Shown here: piece after piece, positions 16,744 through 25,209 of the stretch
How positions within the stretch are numbered: position 1 is the stretch's first letter
How the letters are laid out: the number at the start of each line of letters is the position of its first letter
Source of the DNA: UBA5216 sp043743335
Lineage (GTDB): Bacteria; Pseudomonadota; Gammaproteobacteria; Burkholderiales; SG8-41
Length of the DNA stretch: 64,000 bases
Assembly: GCA_043743335.1 (NCBI GenBank)
Contig: JAYTWR010000112.1
Location: 57,600-121,599 of the forward strand
Direction of reading: 5' to 3'
The notes under the pieces: model-generated
The model's input: only the letters and a program-made list of their open reading frames with translations
Databases searched by the model: none
Told to the model about the DNA's origin: nothing
Translations under genes and position numbers: made by a program

Positions 16744-17961
16744 GTGAAACACTCAGGCGACACCTTGCCCGATACCGATACTGATAACGCCGCCGCCGCG
16801 CAACGGGCGCTGATTGCCTTGTTGATCGGTGCGGCGTTCGTCATCGCCGGCGGCATACACTATCAAACGCCGATGCTGGCGCGCATAGCCGCAGAGTTTC
16901 AGGCAAGCCCCGCTGCCGTGGGCTGGGTGCCTACGCTGTCGTTTGGCGGCATGCTGATCGGCGTAGCGTTTCTGGTGCCGCTGGGCGACCGGGTCAACAA
17001 GCGCTGGCTGATTATCAGCATGATTAGCGTGTTGGGCGTTGCGCAGTCAGTGATGGCGGTGGCACCGTCGATCACGGTGCTGGCGGCGGCGAGTCTTGTC
17101 ACCGGCATCTGCTCTGCGGTGGGGCTGGTGTTTATTTCCATGGTGGTCGAGATTGCGCCGCCGCAGCACCGTGGGCGTGCGGTGGGCACGCAACTGATGG
17201 CGATGTTCATCGGTATTTTGTTCGCGCGCATTGCCGGCGGCCTGATTGCCACGAAGCTGGGCTGGCGCTGGAGCTACATTTTCTCCACGGGCATGCACTT
17301 GATGCTGGTGGGCGCGCTGCTCGTGCGGCTGCCCCACACGCGCGCCAGCACACAGATGGCGTATCGCGATTTGTTGTGGTCCATCTTCACCATCTTTCGC
17401 AAATACGGCAATGTGCGACGCGCCACGGCCATCCAGTTTTTGCTCGGCATTTGTTACGGCGGATTCTGGGCGGTGGTGGCACCCATGTTGGCCGCGCTGC
17501 ATCACGTGGGGCCGGTCGCAGCGGGCCTCATGGGGCTGCCGGGCGCGGCAGGTATTTTGGTGGCGCGCCCGGCGGGCCGCTGGATGGATCGCTCCGGCGC
17601 GGTGCCGGTGGTCACCACGGGCGTGTGCGTGATGATCGCTGCGTGGATAGCGTTTGGCTTTGCGGCGTGGTCTATCGCCTTTGTGGTGCTCGGCGCGATT
17701 CTGCTCGATTGCGGGCTGCGCACTGCCATGGTGGCGAATCAAACGCTGGTCAACGCCTCAGTGCCGGATTCGCGCGCGCGCGCCAACACCATCTTCGGCA
17801 TGCACGTGTGGAGCGGTAATGCCGTCGGTGCGTTTCTCACCAGCACCGCGTTTGCGCACTACGGTTGGCTGGCGGTGTGCGCGATTGCGATGATGGCGTC
17901 CGTCGGCGCGCTACTGATTCACTGGGGTGTGATACGCATCGGCCAAGTGAAGCCTGCGTGA
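16744..17961 (+). CDS. Major facilitator superfamily transporter
   Basis: This 405-residue inner-membrane protein has 12 probable helices. The cytoplasmic loop 2-3 motif (GDRVNKRW, around residue 81) and loop 8-9 motif (GRWMDRSG, around residue 278) are those of drug:H+ antiporter-type MFS carriers. The substrate is unknown; the two-lobed 12-helix form suggests efflux of a small organic molecule. Annotated from GTG at 16744, directly after an AT-rich element and without a Shine-Dalgarno site. A GGGCGGA stretch just before the element may be the original site. Divergent from the receptor/LLM operon to its left. Confidence 0.85.
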   Translation: MKHSGDTLPDTDTDNAAAAQRALIALLIGAAFVIAGGIHYQTPMLARIAAEFQASPAAVGWVPTLSFGGMLIGVAFLVPLGDRVNKRWLIISMISVLGVAQSVMAVAPSITVLAAASLVTGICSAVGLVFISMVVEIAPPQHRGRAVGTQLMAMFIGILFARIAGGLIATKLGWRWSYIFSTGMHLMLVGALLVRLPHTRASTQMAYRDLLWSIFTIFRKYGNVRRATAIQFLLGICYGGFWAVVAPMLAALHHVGPVAAGLMGLPGAAGILVARPAGRWMDRSGAVPVVTTGVCVMIAAWIAFGFAAWSIAFVVLGAILLDCGLRTAMVANQTLVNASVPDSRARANTIFGMHVWSGNAVGAFLTSTAFAHYGWLAVCAIAMMASVGALLIHWGVIRIGQVKPA

Positions 17962-18042
17962 TTGCGGATCGCATCATCTGACGCTTGCAATTCAAACCCG
18001 CTTGTAGGATGCCGGTGACGACGGCACCGCAGCAATCGCAGG

Positions 18043-18438
18043 TTAAAGATAACCCGCGAGACGCAGTCCCCACGTCGCCAACAGCAGCGCCCCTGCAGCA
18101 AGCCATGCCTGCTTCAGTACCGCATCGCCACCGAGTGACCGCCCGGCCCGCGCCTCGCACGCGAGCTTAATGCTGTGCGTCGCTGCAACCGTCAACAGCA
18201 GCAGCACGCCCGGATTGGCTTGCCATGCCGCGCTGAGATTGCCCTCGACCAACGCCGCGCAGGCATGGGTGCCGCCGCACAGCGGGCAGGGCCGCCCGCT
18301 CAATTGGCGGAACAGGCACAGCGGCACATCGCCGAATTTCAACACCAACGGCGCTGCGGCCAACGCCAGCGGCCAAGCCAAGAGCGTGGCCGCCCGCCAC
18401 TGGCGTGCCGGTTCGCTCAGTGCAGCGGTGTCAGGCAT
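18043..18438 (-). CDS. DUF2752-type small membrane protein
   Basis: A 131-residue protein with three hydrophobic segments around the DUF2752 signature RPCPLCGGTHACAALVEGN (residues 49-67). That cysteine-containing motif next to a helix defines the family; its function is unknown. It overlaps the upstream membrane-protein gene by 8 bases, so the two are co-transcribed. The convergent gap to the MFS gene (17962-18042) contains nothing recognisable. Confidence 0.75.
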   Translation of the reverse strand: MPDTAALSEPARQWRAATLLAWPLALAAAPLVLKFGDVPLCLFRQLSGRPCPLCGGTHACAALVEGNLSAAWQANPGVLLLLTVAATHSIKLACEARAGRSLGGDAVLKQAWLAAGALLLATWGLRLAGYL

Positions 18439-18997
18439 GAGCTGGCGCGTTACCCGAAGCCAGTTGCTTGGCCATGTGGTAGAGGCCGATGAAAGCCATC
18501 GGCATGGTCAGAATAATGCCGATGCCACACAGTATCGCGCCGAGTGAACCGATAATACTCAGCGCTAATGTACACAGGCAAGAAGCGACGAGATTTTCCT
18601 TGATGATTTCCCACGCGCGCTTGAGCGCGGCAATGCCGTCTTTTTCACCGACGGCCACCAGATACGCCGCCAACGGAATCAGGCCCATGATCAACAGGCC
18701 CGGAATAATACACAGCACAATGCCGATAGAAACCGCGATGGTGCTGAGCAACACCGCCAGCAGCGCCGGCACAAAATCGTCAAAGCCTTTGAAGACATCG
18801 CCGATTTGCGTAGTGCCGCCCTCGTCATCAGTTTTGATCATGCGCATATAGCCCACCATCATCGGGCCGTACAGCAGGCCACCGCTGGCACCGCCGACGA
18901 TGCCCATCAGCAGTGACACAACGATATGTTTAACCGGATCTTTTTTGAATCCGGCAACGCCAGATGAAATGCAGGCACCGATATCGGGAGCAGCCAT
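18431..18997 (-). CDS. Multi-helix membrane protein of unknown function
   Basis: The 188-residue protein has four or five hydrophobic stretches, among them HIVVSLLMGIVGGASGGLLY, VLLSTIAVSIGIVLCIIPGL and LALSIIGSLGAILCGIGIIL. Tandem glycine-rich helices and the IIPGL turn recall DUF975/YciC-like membrane proteins, but I cannot assign a family. The ATG at 18997 is preferred to GTG 19003 because GAGG then lies 7 bases upstream. Just upstream is a (GTTGAT) tract of four units (19015-19038). It forms a pair with the overlapping DUF2752 gene. Confidence 0.65.
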   Translation of the reverse strand: MAAPDIGACISSGVAGFKKDPVKHIVVSLLMGIVGGASGGLLYGPMMVGYMRMIKTDDEGGTTQIGDVFKGFDDFVPALLAVLLSTIAVSIGIVLCIIPGLLIMGLIPLAAYLVAVGEKDGIAALKRAWEIIKENLVASCLCTLALSIIGSLGAILCGIGIILTMPMAFIGLYHMAKQLASGNAPAHA

Positions 18998-19014
18998 GTT
19001 CACACCTCGCTGTT

Positions 19015-19038
19015 GTTAATGTTGATGTTGATGTTGAT
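19015..19038. repeat. Hexanucleotide tract (GTTGAT)4
   Basis: One GTTAAT then three GTTGAT units lie directly upstream of the membrane-protein ribosome-binding site. Unit-number change could alter promoter spacing; no further evidence. Confidence 0.6.
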
Positions 19039-19123
19039 GAACCCTTGATGAAAACGACCATAACCATCGTAGCACTTCGGGCATACGCTGCCAGATTGTC
19101 GCTGCAGCGGGTTTAAACCAACG

Positions 19124-20107
19124 TCACTCAATGCGTAAATTGGCGGTTTTAATGACCTTGGCCCACTTGTCAAACTCCGCCCGCACGAACGCCAGAAACT
19201 CTGCTGGCGACGTGCCGACCGGTTCGTTGCCTGCGGTAACCAGTTTGTCGCGGATGTCCGGGCTGGCGAACGCGCGACGCGATTCTTCGTGCAAGCGGCG
19301 CACGATGTCTGGCGAAGTGTTTGCGGGCGCATACAAGCCGTACCAGCCGGTGACGTTGTAGCCCGGCACGCCCACTTCGGCGACCGTCTGCACGGTGGGC
19401 AATTCCGCGTAGCGGGCGAGACCGGTGACCGCCACACCGCGCAGCTTGCCGCCCTTGACGTGGGCCACCATGCCGATGGTGCTGGCGAAGGCAAATTCGG
19501 TTTCGCCGCTCATCGCCGCGATCATCGCGGGGCCCGCACCTTTGAACGGAATGTGCAGCCACTTGATGCCCGACATCGATTGCAGCAATTCGCCCGCGAG
19601 ATGATTAATGCCGCCTGCGCCCGACGTGCCATAGGTCAGTTGGCCCGGCCGCGCCCGCGCTAATGCAATCAGTTCCTTCGCGTTTTTCACCGGCACGGCG
19701 GGATGGCAGGCGATCATGAATTGCCCACGGGCGAGTTGCGAGATGTAGGCGAAATCCTTAAAGGTGTCGTACGGCATTTTGGCGCGCATGCTGGGATTGA
19801 TGGCGAATTCCGGCGCGCTGATGAGCAGCGTGTTGCCATCCGGCGCGGCTTTGGCGACAAGGTCAGCGCCGATCAAGCCGCCGCTGCCGGCGCGGTTTTC
19901 CACCACAAAGGTGCCGCCGGTTTGCTCGCTTAACTTCACCGCGAGAAAGCGCCCCACGGTGTCGCTGCCGCCGCCGGGGGCGAAGGGCGAAATAATGCGC
20001 ACGGTGCGGTTGGGCCAAGTTTGTGCGCCCAGTGGCGCGGCGATCATCAGCGCTACTGCGGTGACCAACAAGAACATGATGTGTAAGTGGAATGGGGTTT
20101 GTTTCAT
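19124..20107 (-). CDS. Bug/TctC-type periplasmic receptor
   Basis: A 327-residue receptor with a long hydrophobic signal peptide (IMFLLVTAVALMIAAPLGAQ). Motifs: ISPFAPGGGSDTVGRFL, VVENRAGSGGLIGADLV, APDGNTLLISAPEF, LHIPFKGAGPAM and WAKVIKTANLRIE at the end. It differs from its left neighbour in the pocket region (GFAPGGGSD with GNTLL rather than GYTLL), so it probably binds a different ligand. It is 31 bases downstream of another receptor on the same strand, probably one transcript. Only a weak GGAAA precedes the ATG. Confidence 0.9.
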   Translation of the reverse strand: MKQTPFHLHIMFLLVTAVALMIAAPLGAQTWPNRTVRIISPFAPGGGSDTVGRFLAVKLSEQTGGTFVVENRAGSGGLIGADLVAKAAPDGNTLLISAPEFAINPSMRAKMPYDTFKDFAYISQLARGQFMIACHPAVPVKNAKELIALARARPGQLTYGTSGAGGINHLAGELLQSMSGIKWLHIPFKGAGPAMIAAMSGETEFAFASTIGMVAHVKGGKLRGVAVTGLARYAELPTVQTVAEVGVPGYNVTGWYGLYAPANTSPDIVRRLHEESRRAFASPDIRDKLVTAGNEPVGTSPAEFLAFVRAEFDKWAKVIKTANLRIE

Positions 20108-20138
20108 GGCGATTTCCAGACAACTGTCAAAGCGCGAA

Positions 20139-21086
20139 CTATTCTGCTTTTGCCCCCGACAGTTTCACCACTTTAGCCCATTTGTCGCGTTCGTTGCGCA
20201 GCAGTGTGTCGAATTCGTCGGGCGTGCCGCCCGCGAGATCCATGCCGAGCGCGACGTAGCGCTCGCGCAGATCAGGCAATGCGCGATTCATCACGCTGTT
20301 GAGTCGCTCGATCACGGCTTTGGGCGTTTTCGCGGGCGCGGCGATGCCGTACCAGCCCACCACTTCAAAACCCGGCACGCCTGCTTCGCTGATGGTAGGA
20401 ATGTCCGGTGCGAGCGGCGTGCGTTTGCCACCGGTGACGGCCACCGTTTTCAGGCGGCCTGCTCTGGCATGCGGAATAATCACGCCGCTGGTGACTGACA
20501 CCTGCACTTCGCCCGCGATCAGCGCGCTCAACGCGGGCGCGCCGCCTTTGTACGGGATATGCGTCATCTCGATGCCCGCCATGGTTTTGAACAATTCACC
20601 TGCCAAATGATTCGCGCTGCCGATGCCCGACGATGCGTACGTCAAGCGCGGCGTGCGCGTTTTGCCAATGGCGATCAACTCTTTGACCGTGGTTGCGGGC
20701 ACACTATTGCTGACCGACAAATAGTACTGCGCATTCACGATCTGGCACACGCCGCTGAAATCTTTGATCGCATCGTAGAGCACATTGCGATAAAGACTCG
20801 GGTTAATCACCAGCGTGGGCGTCACCGTCAGCAGGGTGTAACCGTCAGGTGCGGCGCGCGCCGCCATCTCGCCTGCGATATTGCCGCCTGCGCCGGGCCG
20901 GTTATCGACTACAAACGATTGTCCGAGCGCCTCGACAAATTTTTGCGTCATCACGCGCGTGACGGAATCGGTGCCGCCGCCGGGCGCTTGCCCGACGATC
21001 ACGCGTACCGGGCGGTCAGGATAATTTTGCGCCAACGCCGCGGGCGACAGTGCTGCCGCAGCGGCCCACAGAAATAAACGGTTCAT
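20139..21086 (-). CDS. Bug/TctC-type periplasmic receptor
   Basis: A 315-residue receptor with a short, clean signal peptide (FLWAAAAALSPAALAQN) and AAGGAAA before the ATG. Motifs: GQAPGGGTDSVTRV, VVDNRPGAGGNIAGEMA, APDGYTLLTVTPTLVINPS, MTHIPYKGGAPALSALIAGE, and WAKVVKLSGAKAE at the end. It is the first gene of the receptor pair. Together with the receptor at 19124-20107 it makes a two-receptor operon without any enzyme or membrane component, so it must share a transporter encoded elsewhere or act as a sensor. Confidence 0.9.
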   Translation of the reverse strand: MNRLFLWAAAAALSPAALAQNYPDRPVRVIVGQAPGGGTDSVTRVMTQKFVEALGQSFVVDNRPGAGGNIAGEMAARAAPDGYTLLTVTPTLVINPSLYRNVLYDAIKDFSGVCQIVNAQYYLSVSNSVPATTVKELIAIGKTRTPRLTYASSGIGSANHLAGELFKTMAGIEMTHIPYKGGAPALSALIAGEVQVSVTSGVIIPHARAGRLKTVAVTGGKRTPLAPDIPTISEAGVPGFEVVGWYGIAAPAKTPKAVIERLNSVMNRALPDLRERYVALGMDLAGGTPDEFDTLLRNERDKWAKVVKLSGAKAE

Positions 21087-21342
21087 GGCTTTCCTTGTTG
21101 TTACTGTGCCATGCTACACGGGCGGCGTGGGGCGTGGAACCTCAATCTAAGATCGATGTAACTAATTGATTTTATTGCGTTATTTTTGGGTTGACCCCTG
21201 TGGCGCGTCGCGATGGTATATAAGCGAAAATAGCTTGTCTTGTGACAGGGCCGAACAACGGTTGCCATGAAAACTTTGTCCACAGCAGTGTGTGGGATAA
21301 CCGGCGACATTTTTTAGCAGGCCGATTTAGCCGGATTTCGCG
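21087..21342. other. Intergenic region with element and DnaA-box-like pair
   Basis: This 256-base gap between a receptor start and the end of the ModA-like gene holds AT-rich element copy 8 and a TTGACC...TATATAA pair whose spacing (20) is too wide for a standard promoter. It also has two inverted DnaA-box-like words (TTGTCCACA 21276-21284 and TGTGGGATAA 21291-21300) separated by six bases. A 16-codon open frame from ATG 21268 runs through them. No gene can be supported. Confidence 0.5.
21158..21187 (+). repeat. AT-rich IHF-like element, copy 8
   Basis: It begins GTAACTAATTGATTTTATTG, full consensus, IHF core exact. It lies 72 bases upstream of the divergent receptor start at 21086. Confidence 0.9.
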
Positions 21343-22038
21343 TTACGCATTCTCTGGCTCCAACCCACGTGCGCTGAACACGCGCGCCGCTTCCGGCCCG
21401 CGCAAAAAATCCAGTAACGCCTGCGCCTGCTTGGGATGCTTTGAATTGGTGAAGATGCCGCCCGCGTTGACGGAAATGCTTTGAATTTCCGCCGGTATCG
21501 GCCCGGCGTAATCGGCACCGGCCACGGCTTTGATTTCGGGGATTTGTTGCACCGCCAGTTCCGCGCTGCCGTTGACCACCAGATCAGCAACAAGCCCGCC
21601 GGGCTGGGTTCGCGCTTTGGCTTTGACCGCTTCAGCGATGCCGAGTTTTTCAATCAGGCCAGCGAAATAGATGCCGCTGGCGCCTTCAGTGGTGTAGGCC
21701 ACCGATTTCGCGTTCAGCAGCGCGCGCTTGAACGCTTCGACACTGGACAAATCCGGTTTCGGCGCGCCCTTCAATACGCCGACGCCGATACCGTTGCGCG
21801 TGAGCACCTGCACGCTGTCTTCAATGACGTATTCGTCTTTCACCAACTGATTCATCACGCCCTTGCCGAGGATGAGCAGATCCACCGCCATGCCCGCCTT
21901 GATTTTGCGCAGCAGCACCTGCGCCGGATCGAAGTGAAGTTCAATTTTGCAGTGATGCGTGCGCTCGAATTGCGGCATCAATTCGCGGAACGATGAAGAC
22001 ATGCCGTTGCCGGAACAGACTTTAAGGGTGATGGTCAT
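21343..22038 (-). CDS. ModA-like solute-binding-fold protein without signal peptide
   Basis: The 231-residue protein has the type 2 periplasmic-binding fold of molybdate-binding-like proteins: VCSGNGMSSSFRELMPQFE at the start, LLILGKGVMNQLVKDEYV, the lysR/ModA-like TTEGASGIYFAGLIEKLGI and a C-terminal LLDFLRGPEAARVF. No hydrophobic export signal precedes the fold and the ATG overlaps the preceding stop (ATGA), so the protein should stay in the cytoplasm. Such leaderless members are found next to catabolic genes, but their role is unknown; ligand sensing is one possibility. It is the last gene of an operon with two carboxymuconolactone-decarboxylase-like genes. Confidence 0.75.
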   Translation of the reverse strand: MTITLKVCSGNGMSSSFRELMPQFERTHHCKIELHFDPAQVLLRKIKAGMAVDLLILGKGVMNQLVKDEYVIEDSVQVLTRNGIGVGVLKGAPKPDLSSVEAFKRALLNAKSVAYTTEGASGIYFAGLIEKLGIAEAVKAKARTQPGGLVADLVVNGSAELAVQQIPEIKAVAGADYAGPIPAEIQSISVNAGGIFTNSKHPKQAQALLDFLRGPEAARVFSARGLEPENA

Positions 22039-22424
22039 GATAATCCGAGCTCCTTGAAAACTTCGCCGGCGATGCGAAAGCTGTCTTCTGCTGCTGCCAC
22101 GCCGCAATACATCGCGGTTTGCAGCAGCACTTCGCCGATTTCATCCTGGGTTAAGCCGTTGTTGATGGCACCTTTGATGTGCAATTTTAGTTCATGCGGA
22201 CGGTTCAGCGCGGTGAGCATGGCGAGATTGGCGATGCTGCGGCTTTTGCGCGACAAGCCGGGGCGCGCCCAGATTTTGCCCCACACATATTCGGCCATTT
22301 GTGTTTTGGGTTGCGATAGCGCATCGACCTGATACGAGGCCTGCACATGCGCGGGGCCAAGCACTTCGCCGCGCACCTGCTGGCCACGGGCGCGGGTGGC
22401 GTCATCGAGCAAAGATTCAGTCAT
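22035..22424 (-). CDS. Carboxymuconolactone decarboxylase-family protein (second of pair)
   Basis: This 129-residue all-helical protein belongs to the CMD/AhpD-like family by its core MAEYVWGKIWARPGLSRKSR, followed by IANLAMLTALNRPHELKLHI and EIGEVLLQTAMYCGVAAAED. It lacks the CxxC of AhpD, so it is of the decarboxylase type used in protocatechuate-like ring-cleavage pathways. It is closely similar to the gene just upstream (22435-22821), implying a tandem duplication with divergence. The ATG at 22424 is 10 bases past that gene's stop; the longer reading frame has no conserved sequence. Confidence 0.85.
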   Translation of the reverse strand: MTESLLDDATRARGQQVRGEVLGPAHVQASYQVDALSQPKTQMAEYVWGKIWARPGLSRKSRSIANLAMLTALNRPHELKLHIKGAINNGLTQDEIGEVLLQTAMYCGVAAAEDSFRIAGEVFKELGLS

Positions 22425-22434
22425 GATGCACGCC

Positions 22435-22821
22435 TCACTTTGCTTCAGCATCGATGGCGGCAAATACTTCGCGCATGCAGCGGAAGGCTTCAACCGCCGC
22501 AGGCGCACCGCAGTACACGTTGGCCTGCAACAAGGTTTCCATGATTTCCTCGCGCGTGACGCCGTTACTTAACGCAGCGCGCATGTGCGTTTTGATTTCG
22601 TTTGGGCGGTTCAGCGCAGTGAGCATGGCGATGGTGAGCAGGCAGCGCACGCGCGTCTCCAAACCGGGCCGCGCCCATACGGCACCCCACACGTATTCGC
22701 TGACGACTTCCTGAAACGGCGCGGTGAATTGATCGACGCTGGTGTAGGTTTGCGCCACCTGCGCTTCGCCCAGCACTGCTTTGCGCCGCGCGAGGCCGCG
22801 TTCGTGTAGTTCAGTGGTCAT
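22435..22821 (-). CDS. Carboxymuconolactone decarboxylase-family protein (first of pair)
   Basis: A 128-residue paralogue of the following gene with the same core: VSEYVWGAVWARPGLETRVR, LTIAMLTALNRPNEIKTHMR and REEIMETLLQANVYCGAPAA. Two different subunits could form a mixed oligomer, or the pair could serve successive pathway intermediates. The ATG 22821 has a GGAG site (GGAGCCCTGG) but the region before it is the AT-rich element copy 9, which also holds the stop codon of the upstream gene. The reaction is unproven for this context. Confidence 0.85.
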   Translation of the reverse strand: MTTELHERGLARRKAVLGEAQVAQTYTSVDQFTAPFQEVVSEYVWGAVWARPGLETRVRCLLTIAMLTALNRPNEIKTHMRAALSNGVTREEIMETLLQANVYCGAPAAVEAFRCMREVFAAIDAEAK

Positions 22822-22840
22822 CCAGGGCTCCGTTAAAATA

Positions 22841-22863
22841 AATCAATAAAATCAATTAGTTAC
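22841..22863 (-). repeat. AT-rich IHF-like element, copy 9
   Basis: It ends CAATAAAATCAATTAGTTAC, full consensus, IHF core exact. The upstream gene's TAA stop (22860-22862, minus strand) is supplied by the element itself, so the native 3' end of that gene may be missing. Confidence 0.9.
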
Positions 22864-23585
22864 TGCATTTCGGCGAGCGCGCGCTTGCTAAGATGCGTGA
22901 ACTGCAAGACAAAACCCTCACGCACCGGCGGTGCCGCGGCACCTTGCGCGGCCCATTGCGAATCAGACAGTAGCGCGTCGGCAGCGTTAATCACGGCAGC
23001 GGCGCAAGTGCCTTCAAGCATGACCACCCAGTTCGGGTAATCCGTCGGTCGGCCTTGGCGTTCCACCGGTTTCAGGTGGCTGGCTTGCTGATCGGCGACG
23101 ATGAAATGCGCGCCGGTGATGTCGTAGCGATCCGCGCAGGCCGGCAAGGCTTGTGTGACCAAGAAGTGTTCCAGTGCGGCTTCGCGCCCCGCTTGCGGAT
23201 CAAGGCGCAGCGTCAGTGCTGCACCGCCCATGCCCTCGCCCAGCGACGCGCGCACGCGTGACAGCCCGCGGATGCTATCGCGCACTACGGGCGTGGTTTG
23301 CAGCGTGAGCGGGCTGGGGCTGTTGGCTTTGGCGAGATAAGCCGCCCCCGTGAGCACCGACAGATCGGCCACTTCATACAGCGTTAAAAACGCGCGCTGC
23401 GTGCGCTCAGGCACGACAGAAGCAGCGGAAGCGGCGGCGGCGGCGATATAGCGTCGTCCGCGCAAAAAGCCGGGTATGGCCACGCGCCCCGGCATGTGCT
23501 CGCGGCACTGCCACGCGTCGTACGCGGGCCGGTGTTCGGGCGCGACATTGGTCCAGTTAATCATGACGCCTTGGCCGAGTAACAC
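22860..23585 (-). CDS. EthD/DUF4286-like protein of a catabolic operon
   Basis: The 241-residue protein begins INWTNVAPEHRPAYDAWQCREHMPGRVAIPGFLRGRRY in outline: an early Asn-rich strand and a HMPGR-type loop, followed by a duplicated ferredoxin-like half. This is the layout of dimeric alpha-beta barrel proteins annotated as EthD or DUF4286 in ring-degradation operons, but identity is uncertain. GTG at 23585 has AAGGAT 6 bases upstream. It is the first intact gene of the operon with the two CMD-like genes and the ModA-like gene. Its stop codon lies inside an AT-rich element, so the original C-terminus may have been longer. Confidence 0.6.
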   Translation of the reverse strand: MLLGQGVMINWTNVAPEHRPAYDAWQCREHMPGRVAIPGFLRGRRYIAAAAASAASVVPERTQRAFLTLYEVADLSVLTGAAYLAKANSPSPLTLQTTPVVRDSIRGLSRVRASLGEGMGGAALTLRLDPQAGREAALEHFLVTQALPACADRYDITGAHFIVADQQASHLKPVERQGRPTDYPNWVVMLEGTCAAAVINAADALLSDSQWAAQGAAAPPVREGFVLQFTHLSKRALAEMQ

Positions 23586-23595
23586 GATGCGATCC

Positions 23596-23688
23596 TTATT
23601 CCATGCGTGCGCCGGAGGCGGCGACGATGCGGCCCCAGTTGGCGATTTCGCTGCGAATATACGCTAGTGTAGCAGCGCCGCCGCGCGT
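23596..23688 (-). pseudogene. 3' stub of a Bug/TctC receptor gene
   Basis: On the minus strand about 30 codons before a TAA at 23596-23598 read ...LAYIRSEIANWGRIVAASGARME, which is the typical end of a Bug receptor (compare FIRAEIDKWGKVIRAAGIKPE in the gene at 26797). Nothing upstream continues the protein; the divergent MmgE/PrpD gene begins 78 bases away. The stub ends 11 bases before the EthD-like start, with the ribosome-binding site overlapping. An operon that once began with a receptor has therefore lost most of its first gene. Confidence 0.75.
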
Positions 23689-23765
23689 GTTGCAGGAAGT
23701 GATTGAAGTGCCCCGCTGGCGGCGATAGCATGGCCAATCTTTCCCCACACCGGTAAGGCAACACC

Positions 23766-25205
23766 ATGAGTGCTGAAGTCAAATCGAACGTGCGCACGGC
23801 GCCGGATCGCGAGTTAATCGACATTGCCGATTACGTGCTGGCCTACCGCGCCCGCAGCCGCAAGGTGCTCGATATTGCGCGTCTGCGCCTGACCGACACC
23901 CTCGCCTGCGCGCTCGATGCACTGGATTACCCGGACTGCACCAAGTTGCTGGGCCCGGTGATGCAGGGCACGTGGGTTCCCCTAGGGGCGCGCGTGCCGG
24001 GCACCGCGTTTGTGCTGGACCCGGTGAAGGCAGCGTTCGATATCGGCAGCCTCATTCGCTGGCTGGATTTCAACGACACTTTCACGGCGGCCCAAGGCAG
24101 CCATCCGTCGGACAACCTCGGCGGGATTTTGGCGGCGGCGGATGCGTTAAGCCGCGAACGCGCGGCGCAGCGCGGTAAGCCGGTGCTGATGCGCGACGTG
24201 CTCGAAGCGTTAATCATGGCCTATGAAATTCAGGGCTGCATCGCCATCGAAAACGATTTTAATGCGATGGGTGTAGATCACACGATGTTGTCTCGTGTCG
24301 CAACAGCCGCAGTGGTTACGCGCTTGATGGGCGGCACGCGCCCTGAGATCGTGAACGCCGTGTCGAATGCGTGGATCGACGCCAGTTTGCGCGTCTACCG
24401 GCAAGCGCCCAACGCGGGGTGGCGCAAGAGCTGGGCAGCGGGTAACGCCGTGTCTGAAGGCGTGCGGCTGGCGCGCATGGCCATGGCCGGTGAGATGGGT
24501 TACCCCACGGTGCTGAGTGCAAAGAAATGGGGTTTTTACGACCGCTATCGCGACGGCAAGCCGTTTGTGTTTCAGCGTGCGTACGGCGACTATGTGATTC
24601 AGCATTCGATGTTCAAATTTGTCGCGGCGGGCATGCACGGGCAATCGGCAGCGGAGTGTGCGTTCCGCCTGCATGCGTTGGTGAAAGACCGGCTGGCGGA
24701 GATTCAGCGTATCGATATTTTTAGTCAGCGTGCGCTGATGGGCATCATGGATAAAACCGGTCCGCTGCATAACCCGGCCGATCGCGATCACAGCGTGCAG
24801 TATGTGGTGGCGGTTGGTTTGATTCACGGCAAGCTCGATGCGCGGGATTTTGAGGATGCTACCGCGGCTGATTCGCGCATCGATGCGCTGCGCGCAAAAA
24901 TGCACGTGACTGAAGACCCGCGCTACACGCGTGATTTTACCGATCCGAAAATACGCTCCAGCGCCAATGCCATACAAGTGACGTTCAAAGACGGTAAGCG
25001 CACGCCGAAGGTAGAGGTGGCGTTTCCGTTCGGGCATCCACGGCGCTTGAAGGATGCCGGGCCGCTGCTGCGCGCCAAGTTCGAGCGCAGCTTGGCACGA
25101 CGTTATGCGGCCAAGCAGGTTGAGGCGATCCTAAGTTTGTGCGATGACCCCGCACGGCTGGAGGCGACACCAGTGCATGTGTTCATGGCGATGCTCGCAG
25201 CGTGA
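23766..25205 (+). CDS. MmgE/PrpD-family dehydratase/isomerase
   Basis: This 479-residue cytoplasmic protein fits MmgE/PrpD, the family of 2-methylcitrate dehydratase, cis-aconitate decarboxylase and related enzymes. It shows LRLTDTLACALDAL near the start, the characteristic WLDFNDTFTAAQGSHPSDNL (about residues 97-116), GVDHTMLSRVATAAVV and SVQYVVAVGLIHGKLDARDF. The last is the lobe carrying the usual family active-site region. Its distance from any prpB/prpC suggests it is not the methylcitrate cycle enzyme. ATG 23766 has AAGGCA upstream. A Bug receptor gene follows after 4 bases, so enzyme and receptor are one transcript. Confidence 0.85.
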   Translation: MSAEVKSNVRTAPDRELIDIADYVLAYRARSRKVLDIARLRLTDTLACALDALDYPDCTKLLGPVMQGTWVPLGARVPGTAFVLDPVKAAFDIGSLIRWLDFNDTFTAAQGSHPSDNLGGILAAADALSRERAAQRGKPVLMRDVLEALIMAYEIQGCIAIENDFNAMGVDHTMLSRVATAAVVTRLMGGTRPEIVNAVSNAWIDASLRVYRQAPNAGWRKSWAAGNAVSEGVRLARMAMAGEMGYPTVLSAKKWGFYDRYRDGKPFVFQRAYGDYVIQHSMFKFVAAGMHGQSAAECAFRLHALVKDRLAEIQRIDIFSQRALMGIMDKTGPLHNPADRDHSVQYVVAVGLIHGKLDARDFEDATAADSRIDALRAKMHVTEDPRYTRDFTDPKIRSSANAIQVTFKDGKRTPKVEVAFPFGHPRRLKDAGPLLRAKFERSLARRYAAKQVEAILSLCDDPARLEATPVHVFMAMLAA

Positions 25206-25209
25206 TCAC

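Noticed and set aside
21191..21223. TTGACC...TATATAA as a promoter
   Set aside because: Spacing is 20 bases, wider than a working sigma-70 promoter, and no gene follows on that strand.
21268..21318. 16-codon open frame from ATG 21268
   Set aside because: No ribosome-binding site, no recognisable peptide, and it runs through the DnaA-box-like pair.
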